NCBI GenBank assembly: GCA_039196715.1
Contig: JBCCUP010000007.1
Coordinates: 1 to 64,000, forward strand
Direction: 5' to 3'
From: Pseudomonadota bacterium
Lineage (GTDB): Bacteria; Pseudomonadota; Gammaproteobacteria; CALCKW01
DNA: 64,000 nt
Part shown: positions 16,808 through 25,620 of the stretch, piece by piece
How the letters are laid out: each line of letters opens with the position of its first letter
How positions within the stretch are numbered: position 1 is the stretch's first letter
Made by a program: the position numbers and the translations under genes
The notes under the pieces: generated by a model
Told to the model about the DNA's origin: nothing
Seen by the model: the letters and a program-made list of their open reading frames with translations, nothing else
Databases searched by the model: none

Positions 16808-18208
16808 GTGGCGGGCAAAACACTGTATGACAAGGTCTGGGAGAGCCATGTGGTGCGCGAGGCCGATGGCACCGCGCTGCTCTACATTGACCGCCACCTG
16901 GTCCACGAGGTCACGTCGCCCCAGGCCTTTGAGGGCCTCAAGCTGGCGGGACGCCCGGTCTGGCGGAAGCGCTCGATACTCGCCGTGGTCGACCACAACG
17001 TCCCGACCACGGACCGCAACAATGGCATATCGGATCCGACCGCGCGCTTGCAGGTCGAGACCCTCGACGACAACGCGGCCGAGCAAGATCTCACGTATTT
17101 CGGTATTGGCGACGTGCGTCAGGGCATCGTGCACGTGATCGGCCCGGAGCAGGGTGCGACCCTGCCGGGCATGACCGTGGTGTGTGGCGATTCGCACACC
17201 TCGACGCACGGCGCCTTTGGCGCGCTCGCCTTCGGCATCGGCACGTCGGAGGTCGAGCACGTGCTTGCAACGCAGTGCCTGCCGCAACAGAAGTCCAAAT
17301 CGCTGTTGGTGCGGGTCGATGGTGAGACCGCGCCGGGCGTGACCGCCAAAGACATCGTGCTGCACATCATCGGTGCGATCGGCACCGCCGGCGGCACGGG
17401 GTATACAATCGAGTTCGGCGGCAGTGCAATCCGTGCCCTTTCGATGGAGGGCCGCATGACGGTCTGCAACATGTCGATCGAGGCCGGCGCCCGTGCGGGC
17501 ATGATCGCGGTTGACGACACCACCATCGACTACGTCATGGGCCGGCCCTTTGCGCCCAAGGGGGAGGTTGCCGAGCGTGCCATCGCAGCCTGGCGCGACC
17601 TGCGCTCCGACGACGACGCCGTGCACGACAAGGTGGTTGACATCCGGGCGGAAGACATCCAGCCGCAAGTCAGTTGGGGCACCTCGCCCGAGATGGTCGC
17701 GCCAGTCGACGGTCACGTGCCCGATCCGGCGGCCGAGTCGGACGAAACCCGTGCGGCGGGCATGCGCAAAGCGCTGGCGTACATGGACCTTGCGCCCGGC
17801 ACCGCGATCACCGACATCCCCGTCGACCGCGTGTTCATTGGCTCCTGTACCAACTCCCGCATCGAGGACCTGCGTGCGGCTGCCAGCGTCATCAAGGGCC
17901 GCAAGGTGGCCCGGAGCGTCACCCAGGCGATGGTGGTGCCCGGGTCCGGTCTCGTGCGGGAGCAGGCCGAGGCCGAAGGGCTCCACCACATCTTCACCGC
18001 TGCGGGTTTCGAGTGGCGCCTGCCCGGTTGCTCCATGTGTCTGGCCATGAACCCGGACCGCCTTGAACCCGGTGAGCGGTGCGCGAGCACGTCCAATCGG
18101 AACTTCGAAGGCCGTCAGGGGGCGGGTGGGCGGACCCACCTGGTCAGCCCCGCGATGGCCGCCGCGGCCGCCATCGCCGGCCATTTCGTCGACGCGCGAC
18201 AGTACTAG
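16808..18208 (+). CDS. leuC: 3-isopropylmalate dehydratase large subunit
   Basis: A 466-residue aconitase-superfamily enzyme subunit. It isomerises 2-isopropylmalate to 3-isopropylmalate in leucine synthesis, together with LeuD, in the cytoplasm. The iron-sulfur ligands are visible: one cysteine in [12 protein letters not shown] and two in [12 protein letters not shown]. Other signatures are DHNVPTTDR and [20 protein letters not shown]. The length matches bacterial LeuC. It starts at a GTG after GAGGAG. leuD follows 19 bases after the stop. leuA and leuB are not in the window. Confidence 0.98.
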   Translation: MAGKTLYDKVWESHVVREADGTALLYIDRHLVHEVTSPQAFEGLKLAGRPVWRKRSILAVVDHNVPTTDRNNGISDPTARLQVETLDDNAAEQDLTYFGIGDVRQGIVHVIGPEQGATLPGMTVVCGDSHTSTHGAFGALAFGIGTSEVEHVLATQCLPQQKSKSLLVRVDGETAPGVTAKDIVLHIIGAIGTAGGTGYTIEFGGSAIRALSMEGRMTVCNMSIEAGARAGMIAVDDTTIDYVMGRPFAPKGEVAERAIAAWRDLRSDDDAVHDKVVDIRAEDIQPQVSWGTSPEMVAPVDGHVPDPAAESDETRAAGMRKALAYMDLAPGTAITDIPVDRVFIGSCTNSRIEDLRAAASVIKGRKVARSVTQAMVVPGSGLVREQAEAEGLHHIFTAAGFEWRLPGCSMCLAMNPDRLEPGERCASTSNRNFEGRQGAGGRTHLVSPAMAAAAAIAGHFVDARQY

Positions 18209-18227
18209 TCCTCACTGGGAGCACACC

Positions 18228-18869
18228 ATGCGAGCTTTCACGACACTGAATGGGTTGGTCGCGCCGATAGACCTTCCCAACATCGACACCGATGCGATCA
18301 TCCCGAAGCAATACCTGAAATCGATCAAGCGGTCGGGCTTCGGGCCGAACCTCTTCGACAATTGGCGCTACCTGGATGAAGGCGGGCCAGAGATCGACAA
18401 CGACTCGCGTCGGCCCGACCCGGACTTTGTGCTCAACCGGACACGGTACCACGGGGCGGAAGTGTTGCTGGCGCGTGAGAACTTCGGCTGCGGCTCGTCG
18501 CGTGAGCACGCGGTCTGGGCGCTTGACCAGTACGGTTTCCGTGTGGTGATCGCGCCGAGTTTTGCCGACATCTTCTTCAACAACGCCTACAAAAGCGGCC
18601 TGTTGCCTGTGATCCTGGCGGAGGAAACCGTCGACCAGCTGTTCGCCGAGGTTGCAGCGGCCGAGGGCTACCGCCTCACCGTGGACCTCGAGGCCGAGCA
18701 GGTGACGACACCGGGCGGTGAGGTGTTCGGCTTCGAGACCGACCCGACGCGACGCGACAAACTGCTGCAGGGCCTCGATGAAATCGGTTTGACGCTGCAG
18801 CACGCAGACGAGATCCGTGCGTACGAGGCCACGCGTGCGCAGTCCGCGCCCTGGTTGTTCACCGGTTGA
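18228..18869 (+). CDS. leuD: 3-isopropylmalate dehydratase small subunit
   Basis: A 213-residue partner of LeuC. The typical N-terminus ([20 protein letters not shown]) and the core [17 protein letters not shown] that carries the swivel-domain substrate loop are intact. ATG follows GGGAGCACACC. Same operon as leuC. Together they form the leucine-pathway isomerase. Confidence 0.98.
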   Translation: MRAFTTLNGLVAPIDLPNIDTDAIIPKQYLKSIKRSGFGPNLFDNWRYLDEGGPEIDNDSRRPDPDFVLNRTRYHGAEVLLARENFGCGSSREHAVWALDQYGFRVVIAPSFADIFFNNAYKSGLLPVILAEETVDQLFAEVAAAEGYRLTVDLEAEQVTTPGGEVFGFETDPTRRDKLLQGLDEIGLTLQHADEIRAYEATRAQSAPWLFTG

Positions 18870-18922
18870 GGTGCCGGGCCGGTGCCTGACGCGCACCCGC
18901 TGCCGGCGTTGGAGGTCACAAG

Positions 18923-19582
18923 GTGTTGGAATTGCTGCACGGCAACAAACGCTACTCGTCGTGGTCCATGCGGGGCTACCTGGCACTCACCCACGCCGGG
19001 GTGACGTTCAGCGAGACCCCGGTCTGGCTCGACACCCCGGAGGGCGATGCCTTGCTTGCATCACGGTGTCCGAACGGCACAGTGCCGGCCTTGGTTGACG
19101 ACGGTGTCACGGTTGCCGACAGCCTGGCGATCATCTCGTGGCTCGAGACGCGCTACGGCGCAACCTTCTGGCCCACGGATCCGGACGCGTATGCCCACGC
19201 CCTGAACGGTGTCATGGCGATGCACAGCGGGTACACGGCGCTGCGAGAGGCGATGGTGTGCAACCTCGGTCGTCGGTTGACGAACTTTGCCGTTCCCCCG
19301 GCGGCCGAGGCGGACCTCGAGCGCATCTTCGCCTGGATGTCGCACGGGTTGGCGACCTGTGCATCGCGCCACGCGTCGCCCTGGCTGTGCGGCGTCTATG
19401 GGGCAGCCGACATCTTCTACGCGCCGGTGCTCAGTCGCTGTCGCACCTACGGTGTGCGCCTGCCGGCAGACATCGATCCGTGGGCGCGTGCCATGGAGGC
19501 GCGCGACGATCTGCAAGCCTGGACACGAGACGCCCTGGCAGAGACCCAGCGGGTCGCGGCCAGCGAGCGCGTGTGTGACTGA
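18923..19582 (+). CDS. Glutathione S-transferase family protein
   Basis: A 219-residue cytosolic GST-fold protein. The N-terminal thioredoxin-like half has the catalytic-type region NKRYSSWSMRGYLAL, cis-Pro motif GTVPAL and the VADSLAIISWLE segment that binds the glutathione gamma-glutamyl group. The C-terminal half is all-helical. It starts at GTG after GGAGGT. An FAH-family hydrolase follows 64 bases later; GST and FAH proteins often act in sequence in ring-cleavage pathways (maleylpyruvate/maleylacetoacetate isomerase then hydrolase), so a shared pathway is possible. Confidence 0.85.
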   Translation: MLELLHGNKRYSSWSMRGYLALTHAGVTFSETPVWLDTPEGDALLASRCPNGTVPALVDDGVTVADSLAIISWLETRYGATFWPTDPDAYAHALNGVMAMHSGYTALREAMVCNLGRRLTNFAVPPAAEADLERIFAWMSHGLATCASRHASPWLCGVYGAADIFYAPVLSRCRTYGVRLPADIDPWARAMEARDDLQAWTRDALAETQRVAASERVCD

Positions 19583-19646
19583 TGGACTACGCCTTGCGTC
19601 GGCACGCGTGTGACCGGATCGACGCGGGCTTTACCTGGAGCGCAGC

Positions 19647-20336
19647 ATGAATTTCGTTATCCCGACACCCGAGGTTGCGCGGCTGCCCGTCGCCGGTTCC
19701 AAGGCTTTCTTTCCGATTCGACGCGTGTTCTGTATCGGCAAGAACTACACCGAGCATGTCCGCGAGATGGGCGGTGACCCGGCACGGGAAGAACCGCTGT
19801 TCTTCACCAAGCCGGCCGACGCGGTGGTCGGCCCCGGCGCATCAGTGCCCTACCCACCGGGTACCTCGGACTTGCATTACGAGGTCGAGCTGGTGGCGGC
19901 CCTCGGCGACAGCGTGCCCCCCGGTGCGTCCGAGACCGGTGTGCTCGCGTCGGTGTTGGCCTACGGCGTTGGCATCGATCTCACGCGGCGAGACCTGCAG
20001 GCCGAGGCCAAGAAACGCGGTCGTCCCTGGGACATGTCCAAAGCCTTTGATGCCAGCGCCTTGTGTTCCGAGTTGCACCTCGCCTCCGAGATCGGCCACC
20101 CCGGCCGGGGTGAGATCGGTTTGAGCTGCGACGGCGAAGTCTGCCAGCGTGATGACATAGCCAACATGGTCTGGTCGCTGCCGGATATGCTGCGCGAATT
20201 GGCCAAGCTCATCGAACTCAAGGCCGGTGACCTCGTCTACACCGGAACCCCCTCGGGCGTCGGCCCGGTCGAGCGCGGGCAGCGCCTTGAGGTGTGGGTG
20301 GACGGTGTCGATCGCGCCGGTTGGACCCTGAGCTGA
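19647..20336 (+). CDS. Fumarylacetoacetate hydrolase family protein
   Basis: A 229-residue FAH-fold enzyme of the short class. Metal-binding acidic residues appear in LHYEVELVAALG and in GIDLTRRDLQ, and the C-terminal DLVYTGTPSGVGP motif is diagnostic. Members hydrolyse acylpyruvates or decarboxylate oxaloacetate (YcgM/FAHD1-like). Its pairing with a GST suggests fumarylpyruvate-type hydrolysis, but this is inference. ATG follows TGGAG. Confidence 0.9.
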   Translation: MNFVIPTPEVARLPVAGSKAFFPIRRVFCIGKNYTEHVREMGGDPAREEPLFFTKPADAVVGPGASVPYPPGTSDLHYEVELVAALGDSVPPGASETGVLASVLAYGVGIDLTRRDLQAEAKKRGRPWDMSKAFDASALCSELHLASEIGHPGRGEIGLSCDGEVCQRDDIANMVWSLPDMLRELAKLIELKAGDLVYTGTPSGVGPVERGQRLEVWVDGVDRAGWTLS

Positions 20337-20460
20337 CGGCGGCCGCGGCGACGCGTCGGCCGCGCGGCCGCGCGCGCACTATCCTTGCTTTGCACCTGTG
20401 CGCTGGGCTGCCGTTGAGCGGGCCTGGCTAATACGTCTGCAAACAACAAGGACAACGCGC

Positions 20461-20775
20461 GTGATCATGACCAACATCGAGACCGTGCCCGGCAAGGCCG
20501 TGACCACCTGCTTCGGCGTGGTGTCCGGCAGCACCGTGCGGACCAAGCACGCTGGCCGCGACATCATGGCCGGACTCAAGAACATCTTCGGCGGCGAGTT
20601 GCGCGGCTACACCGAATTGCTGGGCGAGTCGCGCGACGAAGCGATCCGTCGCATGCAGCACCAAGCGGCGCAGCTTGGTGCGAACGCCATTGTCAACGTC
20701 CGTTTCTCCACCAGCTCGGTCGCGGCCGGTGCCGCGGAGATCTACGTCTACGGCACCGCCGTGACCGTGGAGTAG
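20461..20775 (+). CDS. YbjQ-family (UPF0145) protein
   Basis: A 104-residue protein of the YbjQ family, a small pentamer-forming fold described as a putative heavy-metal-binding domain. Diagnostic pieces are VPGKAVTTCFGVVSGSTV, the GELRGYTELLGESRDEAIRRM helix region and ANAIVNVRFSTSSV. I use the GTG at 20461, giving MIMTN..., because YbjQ proteins usually begin MI-T and an AAGGA lies eight bases upstream; ATG 20467 is the alternative. Three bases separate it from a second YbjQ gene. Confidence 0.85.
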   Translation: MIMTNIETVPGKAVTTCFGVVSGSTVRTKHAGRDIMAGLKNIFGGELRGYTELLGESRDEAIRRMQHQAAQLGANAIVNVRFSTSSVAAGAAEIYVYGTAVTVE

Positions 20776-20778
20776 GGC

Positions 20779-21228
20779 ATGACGCAGCTGATCATTTTCG
20801 TGGTGCTGATGGCGCTCGGTTTCGGCTTTGGGCGCTACGCCGAATCGCGCCATTACCGCTCGATCGCCGAGCGCGAGCGTCTGCTGGCAAGGCTGCCGAC
20901 CGTCAGCGGTGACACGCCAGGCGTGCCGTTCGGGTCGGTCGAGCGAACCCAGTTGGTCGCTGGCAGCGTGGTCATCTCGGTCGACTACTTCAAGCGTGTC
21001 GTCGCCACCTTGCGTGCCCTGTTTGGTGGCACGGTGCAATCCTACGAGTCGCTGGTTGACCGCGCACGACGCGAGGCCGTCTTGCGCTTGAAGGAGCAGT
21101 GCCCGGGTGCCTCGCAAATCGTCAACCTGCGGATCGAGACGTCGTCTATCCACACCGGCCGTGGCAACGGGATCGGCTCGGTCGAGGTGCTGGCCTACGG
21201 CACGGCGATCTACGCGGAAGGCGTCTGA
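20779..21228 (+). CDS. Membrane-anchored YbjQ-family protein
   Basis: A 149-residue relative of the upstream protein with an added N-terminal transmembrane helix (about residues 4-20) and a short linker. The YbjQ core begins near residue 45 (VERTQLVAGSVVISVDYFKR) and ends with GIGSVEVLAYGTAIYAEG. Its stop is followed directly by the start of an M48 protease gene. The pairing of a soluble and a membrane-bound copy suggests a mixed or adaptor assembly at the membrane. Confidence 0.75.
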   Translation: MTQLIIFVVLMALGFGFGRYAESRHYRSIAERERLLARLPTVSGDTPGVPFGSVERTQLVAGSVVISVDYFKRVVATLRALFGGTVQSYESLVDRARREAVLRLKEQCPGASQIVNLRIETSSIHTGRGNGIGSVEVLAYGTAIYAEGV

Positions 21229-22059
21229 ATGGCCTACCGTGGCGGTCGTGAGCCGATTGGTGAGGACAACGTCAACGTCAGTCACCAGTCGCCGCTGCAG
21301 GAGTTCGTCGTGCTGCTCGGTGCGGCGCTGCTGTTTCTCGCGGTGGCCTACGGCATCCTCGGTCTGTTGATCGATCGCGCAGTGGATTGGGTCGAGCCCG
21401 AAACGGAACGCAGCCTGTTTGCGCATTTTGGTGAGGCCTTCTCGAACGAGACGGCGTCAGAGGCCGAGCGCGTCTTGCAGTCGCTCGTCAATGATTTGCA
21501 AGCGTGTCTCGACCCGGGGTACCGCATCGACGTGACCCTCTCCGACAACCCGATGGCCAACGCCTTCGCGTTGCCGGGTGGGCGCATGATTGTCACGCGT
21601 GGCCTGCTTGAGCAGGTGGCATCGGAGAACGGTCTCGCGTTTGTCCTGGCGCATGAACTCGGGCACTTTGCGAACCGTGACCACCTGCGTGGCCTTGGAC
21701 GCGGCATTGTGTTGACCGTGATGAGCTCCGTGGTCCTCGGCTCGGACTCCTCGCTCAACGCGGTGTTTTCACCGGCCTCGATGGCGGGGCAGGCGCGGTT
21801 TTCCCGGGCGCGAGAAAGCGCTGCTGACGCCTCGGCGCTCGCGGCCGTCCACTGCCACTACGGCCACGTCGGTGGGGCGCTCGAGTTCTTCGAAACCCTG
21901 CGCGATGCCGCGCCGAGCGAGCGCAACTTTCTCGAGCCGATGCACTATTTTGCCAGTCACCCGGACGTCGCCACGCGCATCGACGACGCCAATGCGCTGA
22001 TTGCGGACCGCGCGCGTCCGCTCGGACCGGTGACGCCACTGCCATTGCCGTTACAATAG
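21229..22059 (+). CDS. M48-family zinc metalloprotease
   Basis: A 276-residue membrane-bound peptidase. One transmembrane helix (about 26-48) precedes the protease domain. The zinc site is complete: HELGH at residues 142-146 and the third ligand in SRARESAADASAL (Glu196, with Asp200). M48 enzymes (HtpX, BepA, Oma1, YcaL) perform membrane or periplasmic protein quality control. ATG directly abuts the previous stop, so the three genes form one unit: YbjQ, anchored YbjQ, M48. Confidence 0.9.
   Translation: MAYRGGREPIGEDNVNVSHQSPLQEFVVLLGAALLFLAVAYGILGLLIDRAVDWVEPETERSLFAHFGEAFSNETASEAERVLQSLVNDLQACLDPGYRIDVTLSDNPMANAFALPGGRMIVTRGLLEQVASENGLAFVLAHELGHFANRDHLRGLGRGIVLTVMSSVVLGSDSSLNAVFSPASMAGQARFSRARESAADASALAAVHCHYGHVGGALEFFETLRDAAPSERNFLEPMHYFASHPDVATRIDDANALIADRARPLGPVTPLPLPLQ
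22030..22057 (+). promoter_or_regulatory. Possible promoter for the acyl-CoA dehydrogenase gene
   Basis: GTGACG (22030-22035) and TACAAT (22052-22057) are 16 bases apart at the end of the M48 gene, about 30 bases before the next start. Confidence 0.3.
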
Positions 22060-22087
22060 CGCGCATTGTTCCTGGAGAGACGCATCA

Positions 22088-23872
22088 ATGACCTACCGTG
22101 CACCGCTTGACACCATTCGCTGGGCACTCGCGACGGCGGGCTTCGCCGAGGTTCAGCAGCAGAGCCCCTTTGCTGAGACGACGGATGACCTGGTCGACGC
22201 CGTGCTCGATGAGGCAGCCAAGTTCGCCGAGGGCGTGCTGGCGCCAATCAACCATGCCGGCGACAAGCAGGGTGCGCGCTGGGATGACGGCTCGGTCACC
22301 ACGCCCGATGGCTGGAAAGAGGCCTACACGCAATTCTACGAGTCCGGGTGGATGCAGCTCTCTGCGAGTCCGGAGTTCGGAGGGCAGGGCTTGCCATATG
22401 CGGTTGGCGCCTGTGTGAACGAAATGTGGAAATCGGCGAACATGGCCTTCAGTCTGTGTCCGCTGCTGAGCCACGGTGCCATCGAGGCGCTCGAGCAACA
22501 CGGATCCGCTGCACTCAAGGCGCAGTTTCTCGAAAAGATGATCGAGGGCCGGTGGACCGGCACGATGAACCTGACCGAACCGCAGGCGGGTACCGACCTC
22601 GCGGCGCTCCGCAGCCGCGCCGTGCCGGAAGGCGATCACTACCGCATTTCCGGTCAGAAGATCTTCATCACGTACGGTGAACACGACCTCGTCGAGAACA
22701 TCTGCCACCTGGTGCTTGCGCGCCTCCCTGACGCCCCTGACGGGGTCCGAGGCATCTCGTTGTTTCTGGTGCCGAAGTTCTTGCTTGATGCGGACGGCAA
22801 CCCGGGTGAGCGCAACGACCTGCGCTGCGTGTCGATCGAGCACAAGCTCGGTATCCACGGCAGCCCCACCTGCGTGATGAGCTACGGCGACAACGACGGC
22901 GCCGTGGGCTACCTCATCGGTCGCGAGAACGAGGGCCTGGCGTGCATGTTCACGATGATGAACGCTGCACGGCACGCGGTGGGCATGGAGGGTTATTCGC
23001 TGTCCGAGCGCGCCTACCAGCACGCACTGGTCTATGCGCGCGACCGCGTGCAGGGCAAGGCGATGCTCGCGGGCGCTGAGGGCTCGCGCGGCATCATCAA
23101 CCACCCCGACGTACGCAGGATGCTCATGGACATGCGCTCGCGCACGGAGGCGATGCGGATGCTGGGGCTCGAGGCGGCTTGTGCCTACGACCTCGCCCGC
23201 CACGCGGATGCCCCTGAGGTGCGCGCGGCCTCGGACACCCGCGGTGCGTTGCTGACTCCGGTGGTCAAGGGGTGGTGTACCGAGACAGCGCAGCGGGTGA
23301 CCTACGACGGTGTGCAGATCCACGGCGGCATGGGGTTCATCGAGGAGACCGGCGCAGCGCAGTTCTACCGCGACGCGCGCATCACCACAATCTACGAAGG
23401 CACCACCGGTATTCAGGCGAACGACCTGATTGGCCGGAAGTTTACCCGCGACGGCGGCGCCGCCTACCTGGCGCTGCTCGACGAAGTCGAGGCGCAGTCG
23501 GTTGCCCTCACGAGTGCGTCTGACACCGAGCTGGCGCAGCTTGGCCAGCAGCTCCGGGAAGCCTGTGACGAGGTGTCTGACTTGGCAAAATGGATGCTGT
23601 CCGAGGACCGGGCGATGCACCACGCCCCCGCAGCCGCGGTGCCTTTCATGATGGCCACCGGCGTGTTGCTCGGGGGTTGGATGCACGCACGGTCTGCCGA
23701 GCGCGCCACGGCGGCTCTCGGCGAGCCCGGTGCTGACACCGCGTTCCTCTCGACACGCATTGCGCTGGCACGCTACTACGGCGCCGCCGTGCTGTCCGAC
23801 GTTTTCGGCCTGGTGCAAACCGCTCGAGGCGCGGGCGAATCCGTCGCGCTGCTAGACGAGGCTGCGATGTAG
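22088..23872 (+). CDS. Acyl-CoA dehydrogenase, DmdC/FadE-like
   Basis: A 594-residue flavoenzyme of the long acyl-CoA dehydrogenase class that includes 3-methylmercaptopropionyl-CoA dehydrogenase (DmdC) and several FadE proteins. It has the N-terminal helical, middle beta (MNLTEPQAGTDLAALRSRA) and C-terminal helical domains plus the extra C-terminal region (from about residue 465) typical of this class. The catalytic glutamate lies in IYEGTTGIQANDLIGRK. It oxidises an acyl-CoA to enoyl-CoA and passes electrons to ETF, whose genes lie at 39-41 kb. Size and order fit DmdC, but chain-length specificity cannot be read by eye. Confidence 0.85.
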   Translation: MTYRAPLDTIRWALATAGFAEVQQQSPFAETTDDLVDAVLDEAAKFAEGVLAPINHAGDKQGARWDDGSVTTPDGWKEAYTQFYESGWMQLSASPEFGGQGLPYAVGACVNEMWKSANMAFSLCPLLSHGAIEALEQHGSAALKAQFLEKMIEGRWTGTMNLTEPQAGTDLAALRSRAVPEGDHYRISGQKIFITYGEHDLVENICHLVLARLPDAPDGVRGISLFLVPKFLLDADGNPGERNDLRCVSIEHKLGIHGSPTCVMSYGDNDGAVGYLIGRENEGLACMFTMMNAARHAVGMEGYSLSERAYQHALVYARDRVQGKAMLAGAEGSRGIINHPDVRRMLMDMRSRTEAMRMLGLEAACAYDLARHADAPEVRAASDTRGALLTPVVKGWCTETAQRVTYDGVQIHGGMGFIEETGAAQFYRDARITTIYEGTTGIQANDLIGRKFTRDGGAAYLALLDEVEAQSVALTSASDTELAQLGQQLREACDEVSDLAKWMLSEDRAMHHAPAAAVPFMMATGVLLGGWMHARSAERATAALGEPGADTAFLSTRIALARYYGAAVLSDVFGLVQTARGAGESVALLDEAAM

Positions 23873-23914
23873 GCGCGCTGGCGCCCCGCACGCGGTCGAC
23901 GCCAACACCGGACC

Positions 23915-24910
23915 ATGAAGTTCAGTCGACGGGCGCAGGCCGCTGCGCGGTGCGTGCGCTACGCGTGTTACCTCGGGGCGTTGGCGGTGGGCCTGATTGC
24001 GTTTGCCCCGCGTGTGGGTGTCTTCTCGCAGAGCCGAGTCGATGCCACTGAAAACGGCTACATCCGGTCAGGCTGGCTGAACCAATGGCAACTTGATGAG
24101 ACCAGTGGGCTGGTCGGGTCGCTGATCGAGCCGGGCCGCTTCTGGTTCATCAACGACGACGGTGTGCCACGGGTGTACGCCAAGGACGCAACCGGGCAAT
24201 CACAGGGCGCAGTGTTGTTGTCGGGGTCGTGGAACCGGGATTGGGAGTCGCTTGCGGCAGCGCGTTGGCAGGGCGAGCCCTGGCTGATTGTGGCCGACGT
24301 CGGCGACAACTACGGTCGATACCCCAGCCTGTGGCTGTACCTCGTGCGCGAGCCTCGGCTGGCCGATCCGGGGGGGCGGCCGACGGATGTGGTGGCGACG
24401 CCCCGCGTTGTCGAGGTTGTGCTCGACGATGGGCCTCGCGACATCGAAGCGGTTGCGGTCGATGCCGACCACGCCCAGGTGCTCCTGATCAGCAAGCGTG
24501 ACCCCACACCGCATGTTTACGGCGTGCCCCTGTCTTCGGTGTTCGACGCGTCGGCCGGGTCCCCGACCACGGTGCGTGCCAGCCGACTTGGGACATTGTA
24601 TCTGCCGACGCGACGCGATTCGCTGTGGGATTGGTTCGATTTCAAACTGCGTGTTCACGGACGTGGGCCCACCGGTTTCGACGTCAGCCCCGATGGCCGA
24701 CACGCCGCGGTGCTCAGTCACCGCGCGGCGTGGCTGTACACGCGTGTGGATGGCGAAGACTGGGTGTCAGCCTTGGCAAGGCCGCCCCAGCCACTTGGCG
24801 AGCATGGACTGTTGCAGTCGGAATCGATCGGATTCACCCACGATGGCAAAGCCATCCTGCTGACGTCAGAAGGGCGATACGCTCCCCTGTTGCGGCGTTC
24901 GCTGAAGTGA
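23915..24910 (+). CDS. Exported or membrane-anchored beta-propeller-like protein
   Basis: A 331-residue protein with an N-terminal hydrophobic segment (about 13-31). The remainder has repeated strand-rich blocks with WESLAAARWQGEPWLIVADV GDNYGRYP (in two parts), RDIEAVAVDADHAQVLLIS and GFDVSPDGRHAAVLS, spaced as in six- or seven-bladed propellers such as phytase-like esterases. No catalytic motif is recognised. It follows the acyl-CoA dehydrogenase by 42 bases, but a functional link is unclear. Confidence 0.6.
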   Translation: MKFSRRAQAAARCVRYACYLGALAVGLIAFAPRVGVFSQSRVDATENGYIRSGWLNQWQLDETSGLVGSLIEPGRFWFINDDGVPRVYAKDATGQSQGAVLLSGSWNRDWESLAAARWQGEPWLIVADVGDNYGRYPSLWLYLVREPRLADPGGRPTDVVATPRVVEVVLDDGPRDIEAVAVDADHAQVLLISKRDPTPHVYGVPLSSVFDASAGSPTTVRASRLGTLYLPTRRDSLWDWFDFKLRVHGRGPTGFDVSPDGRHAAVLSHRAAWLYTRVDGEDWVSALARPPQPLGEHGLLQSESIGFTHDGKAILLTSEGRYAPLLRRSLK

Positions 24911-25025
24911 CACTGGCGGCCTGTCAGGCCCGCTGTACAGGTCCGACATGCCCGATTTGAATCAAGACGCAACTTGGACTTTTCTGGCAAAATGTCGGTG
25001 CTCGGTTCGACAAGGACGCTGCACT

Positions 25026-25505
25026 GTGCAACTCAGTGAACACTTCATCCTGGAAGAATTCGAATTCAGCCAAGTTGCGGTTCGGCGTGGATTCGACAAC
25101 CGGATTCCGGATATCAAACTGCCCAACCTGCGCCACCTCGTCCACTCGGTGTTGCAGCCGCTTCGAGACCGCATCGGCAGGCCTGTGGTCGTGACCAGCG
25201 GGTACCGCAGCCCGCGGCTCAACCGCGAGGTGGCCGGATCGCGAAATTCCGCACACATCCAGGGCCTGGCGGCGGATATCTGGGTGTGCAGCATGGGTCC
25301 CTATGAGCTCACCGACTGCATCGCCAGGTCGGATTTGCCGTTCGACGTGGTGGTGCACGAGTTCGGGCGGTGGACGCACGTGCAGGCGCCCCGGCCCGGC
25401 GACGTCCCCAAACGGCATGTCATGACCTCGCACAAGCTCGGCAACAACCACACCCGCCTGACGGACGGCAACCTGCCGGTGGGGGAGAGTCGGCAGCTCG
25501 CCTGA
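25026..25505 (+). CDS. Peptidase M15 (D-Ala-D-Ala carboxypeptidase-like) protein
   Basis: A 159-residue cytosolic-looking M15_3-type protein. VTSGYRSPRLN and SAHIQGLAADI provide the first zinc-histidine and aspartate of the M15 site, and HEFGRWTHVQ the second histidine. Family members cleave peptidoglycan stem peptides and include phage endolysins. I start at the GTG at 25026, nine bases after AAGGA; an in-frame ATG 78 bases upstream would add a non-family extension. No other phage gene is near, so this is probably a resident gene or lone remnant. Confidence 0.75.
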   Translation: MQLSEHFILEEFEFSQVAVRRGFDNRIPDIKLPNLRHLVHSVLQPLRDRIGRPVVVTSGYRSPRLNREVAGSRNSAHIQGLAADIWVCSMGPYELTDCIARSDLPFDVVVHEFGRWTHVQAPRPGDVPKRHVMTSHKLGNNHTRLTDGNLPVGESRQLA

Positions 25506-25549
25506 AACGCGGTCACGCGATCGGACACCCACAGGGCATGGGCCGATGT

Positions 25550-25569
25550 TTTGGTACTTTTTTACCAAA
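25550..25569. terminator. Hairpin between convergent genes, weak terminator candidate
   Basis: TTTGGTA (25550-25556) pairs with TACCAAA (25563-25569) around a CTTTTT loop. It lies between the convergent M15 and M20 genes. The stem is AT-rich and has no T-run after it, so termination is uncertain. Confidence 0.3.
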
Positions 25570-25620
25570 CTGTGGCGGCCCGGGCCCCGCTGCTTGCGCC
25601 AGCCAAACCGCAGCCAATCC

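Noticed and set aside
25026-25505. Prophage remnant around the M15 peptidase
   Set aside because: No holin, integrase, tail or attachment-site sequence is seen nearby, and neighbouring genes are ordinary metabolic genes.
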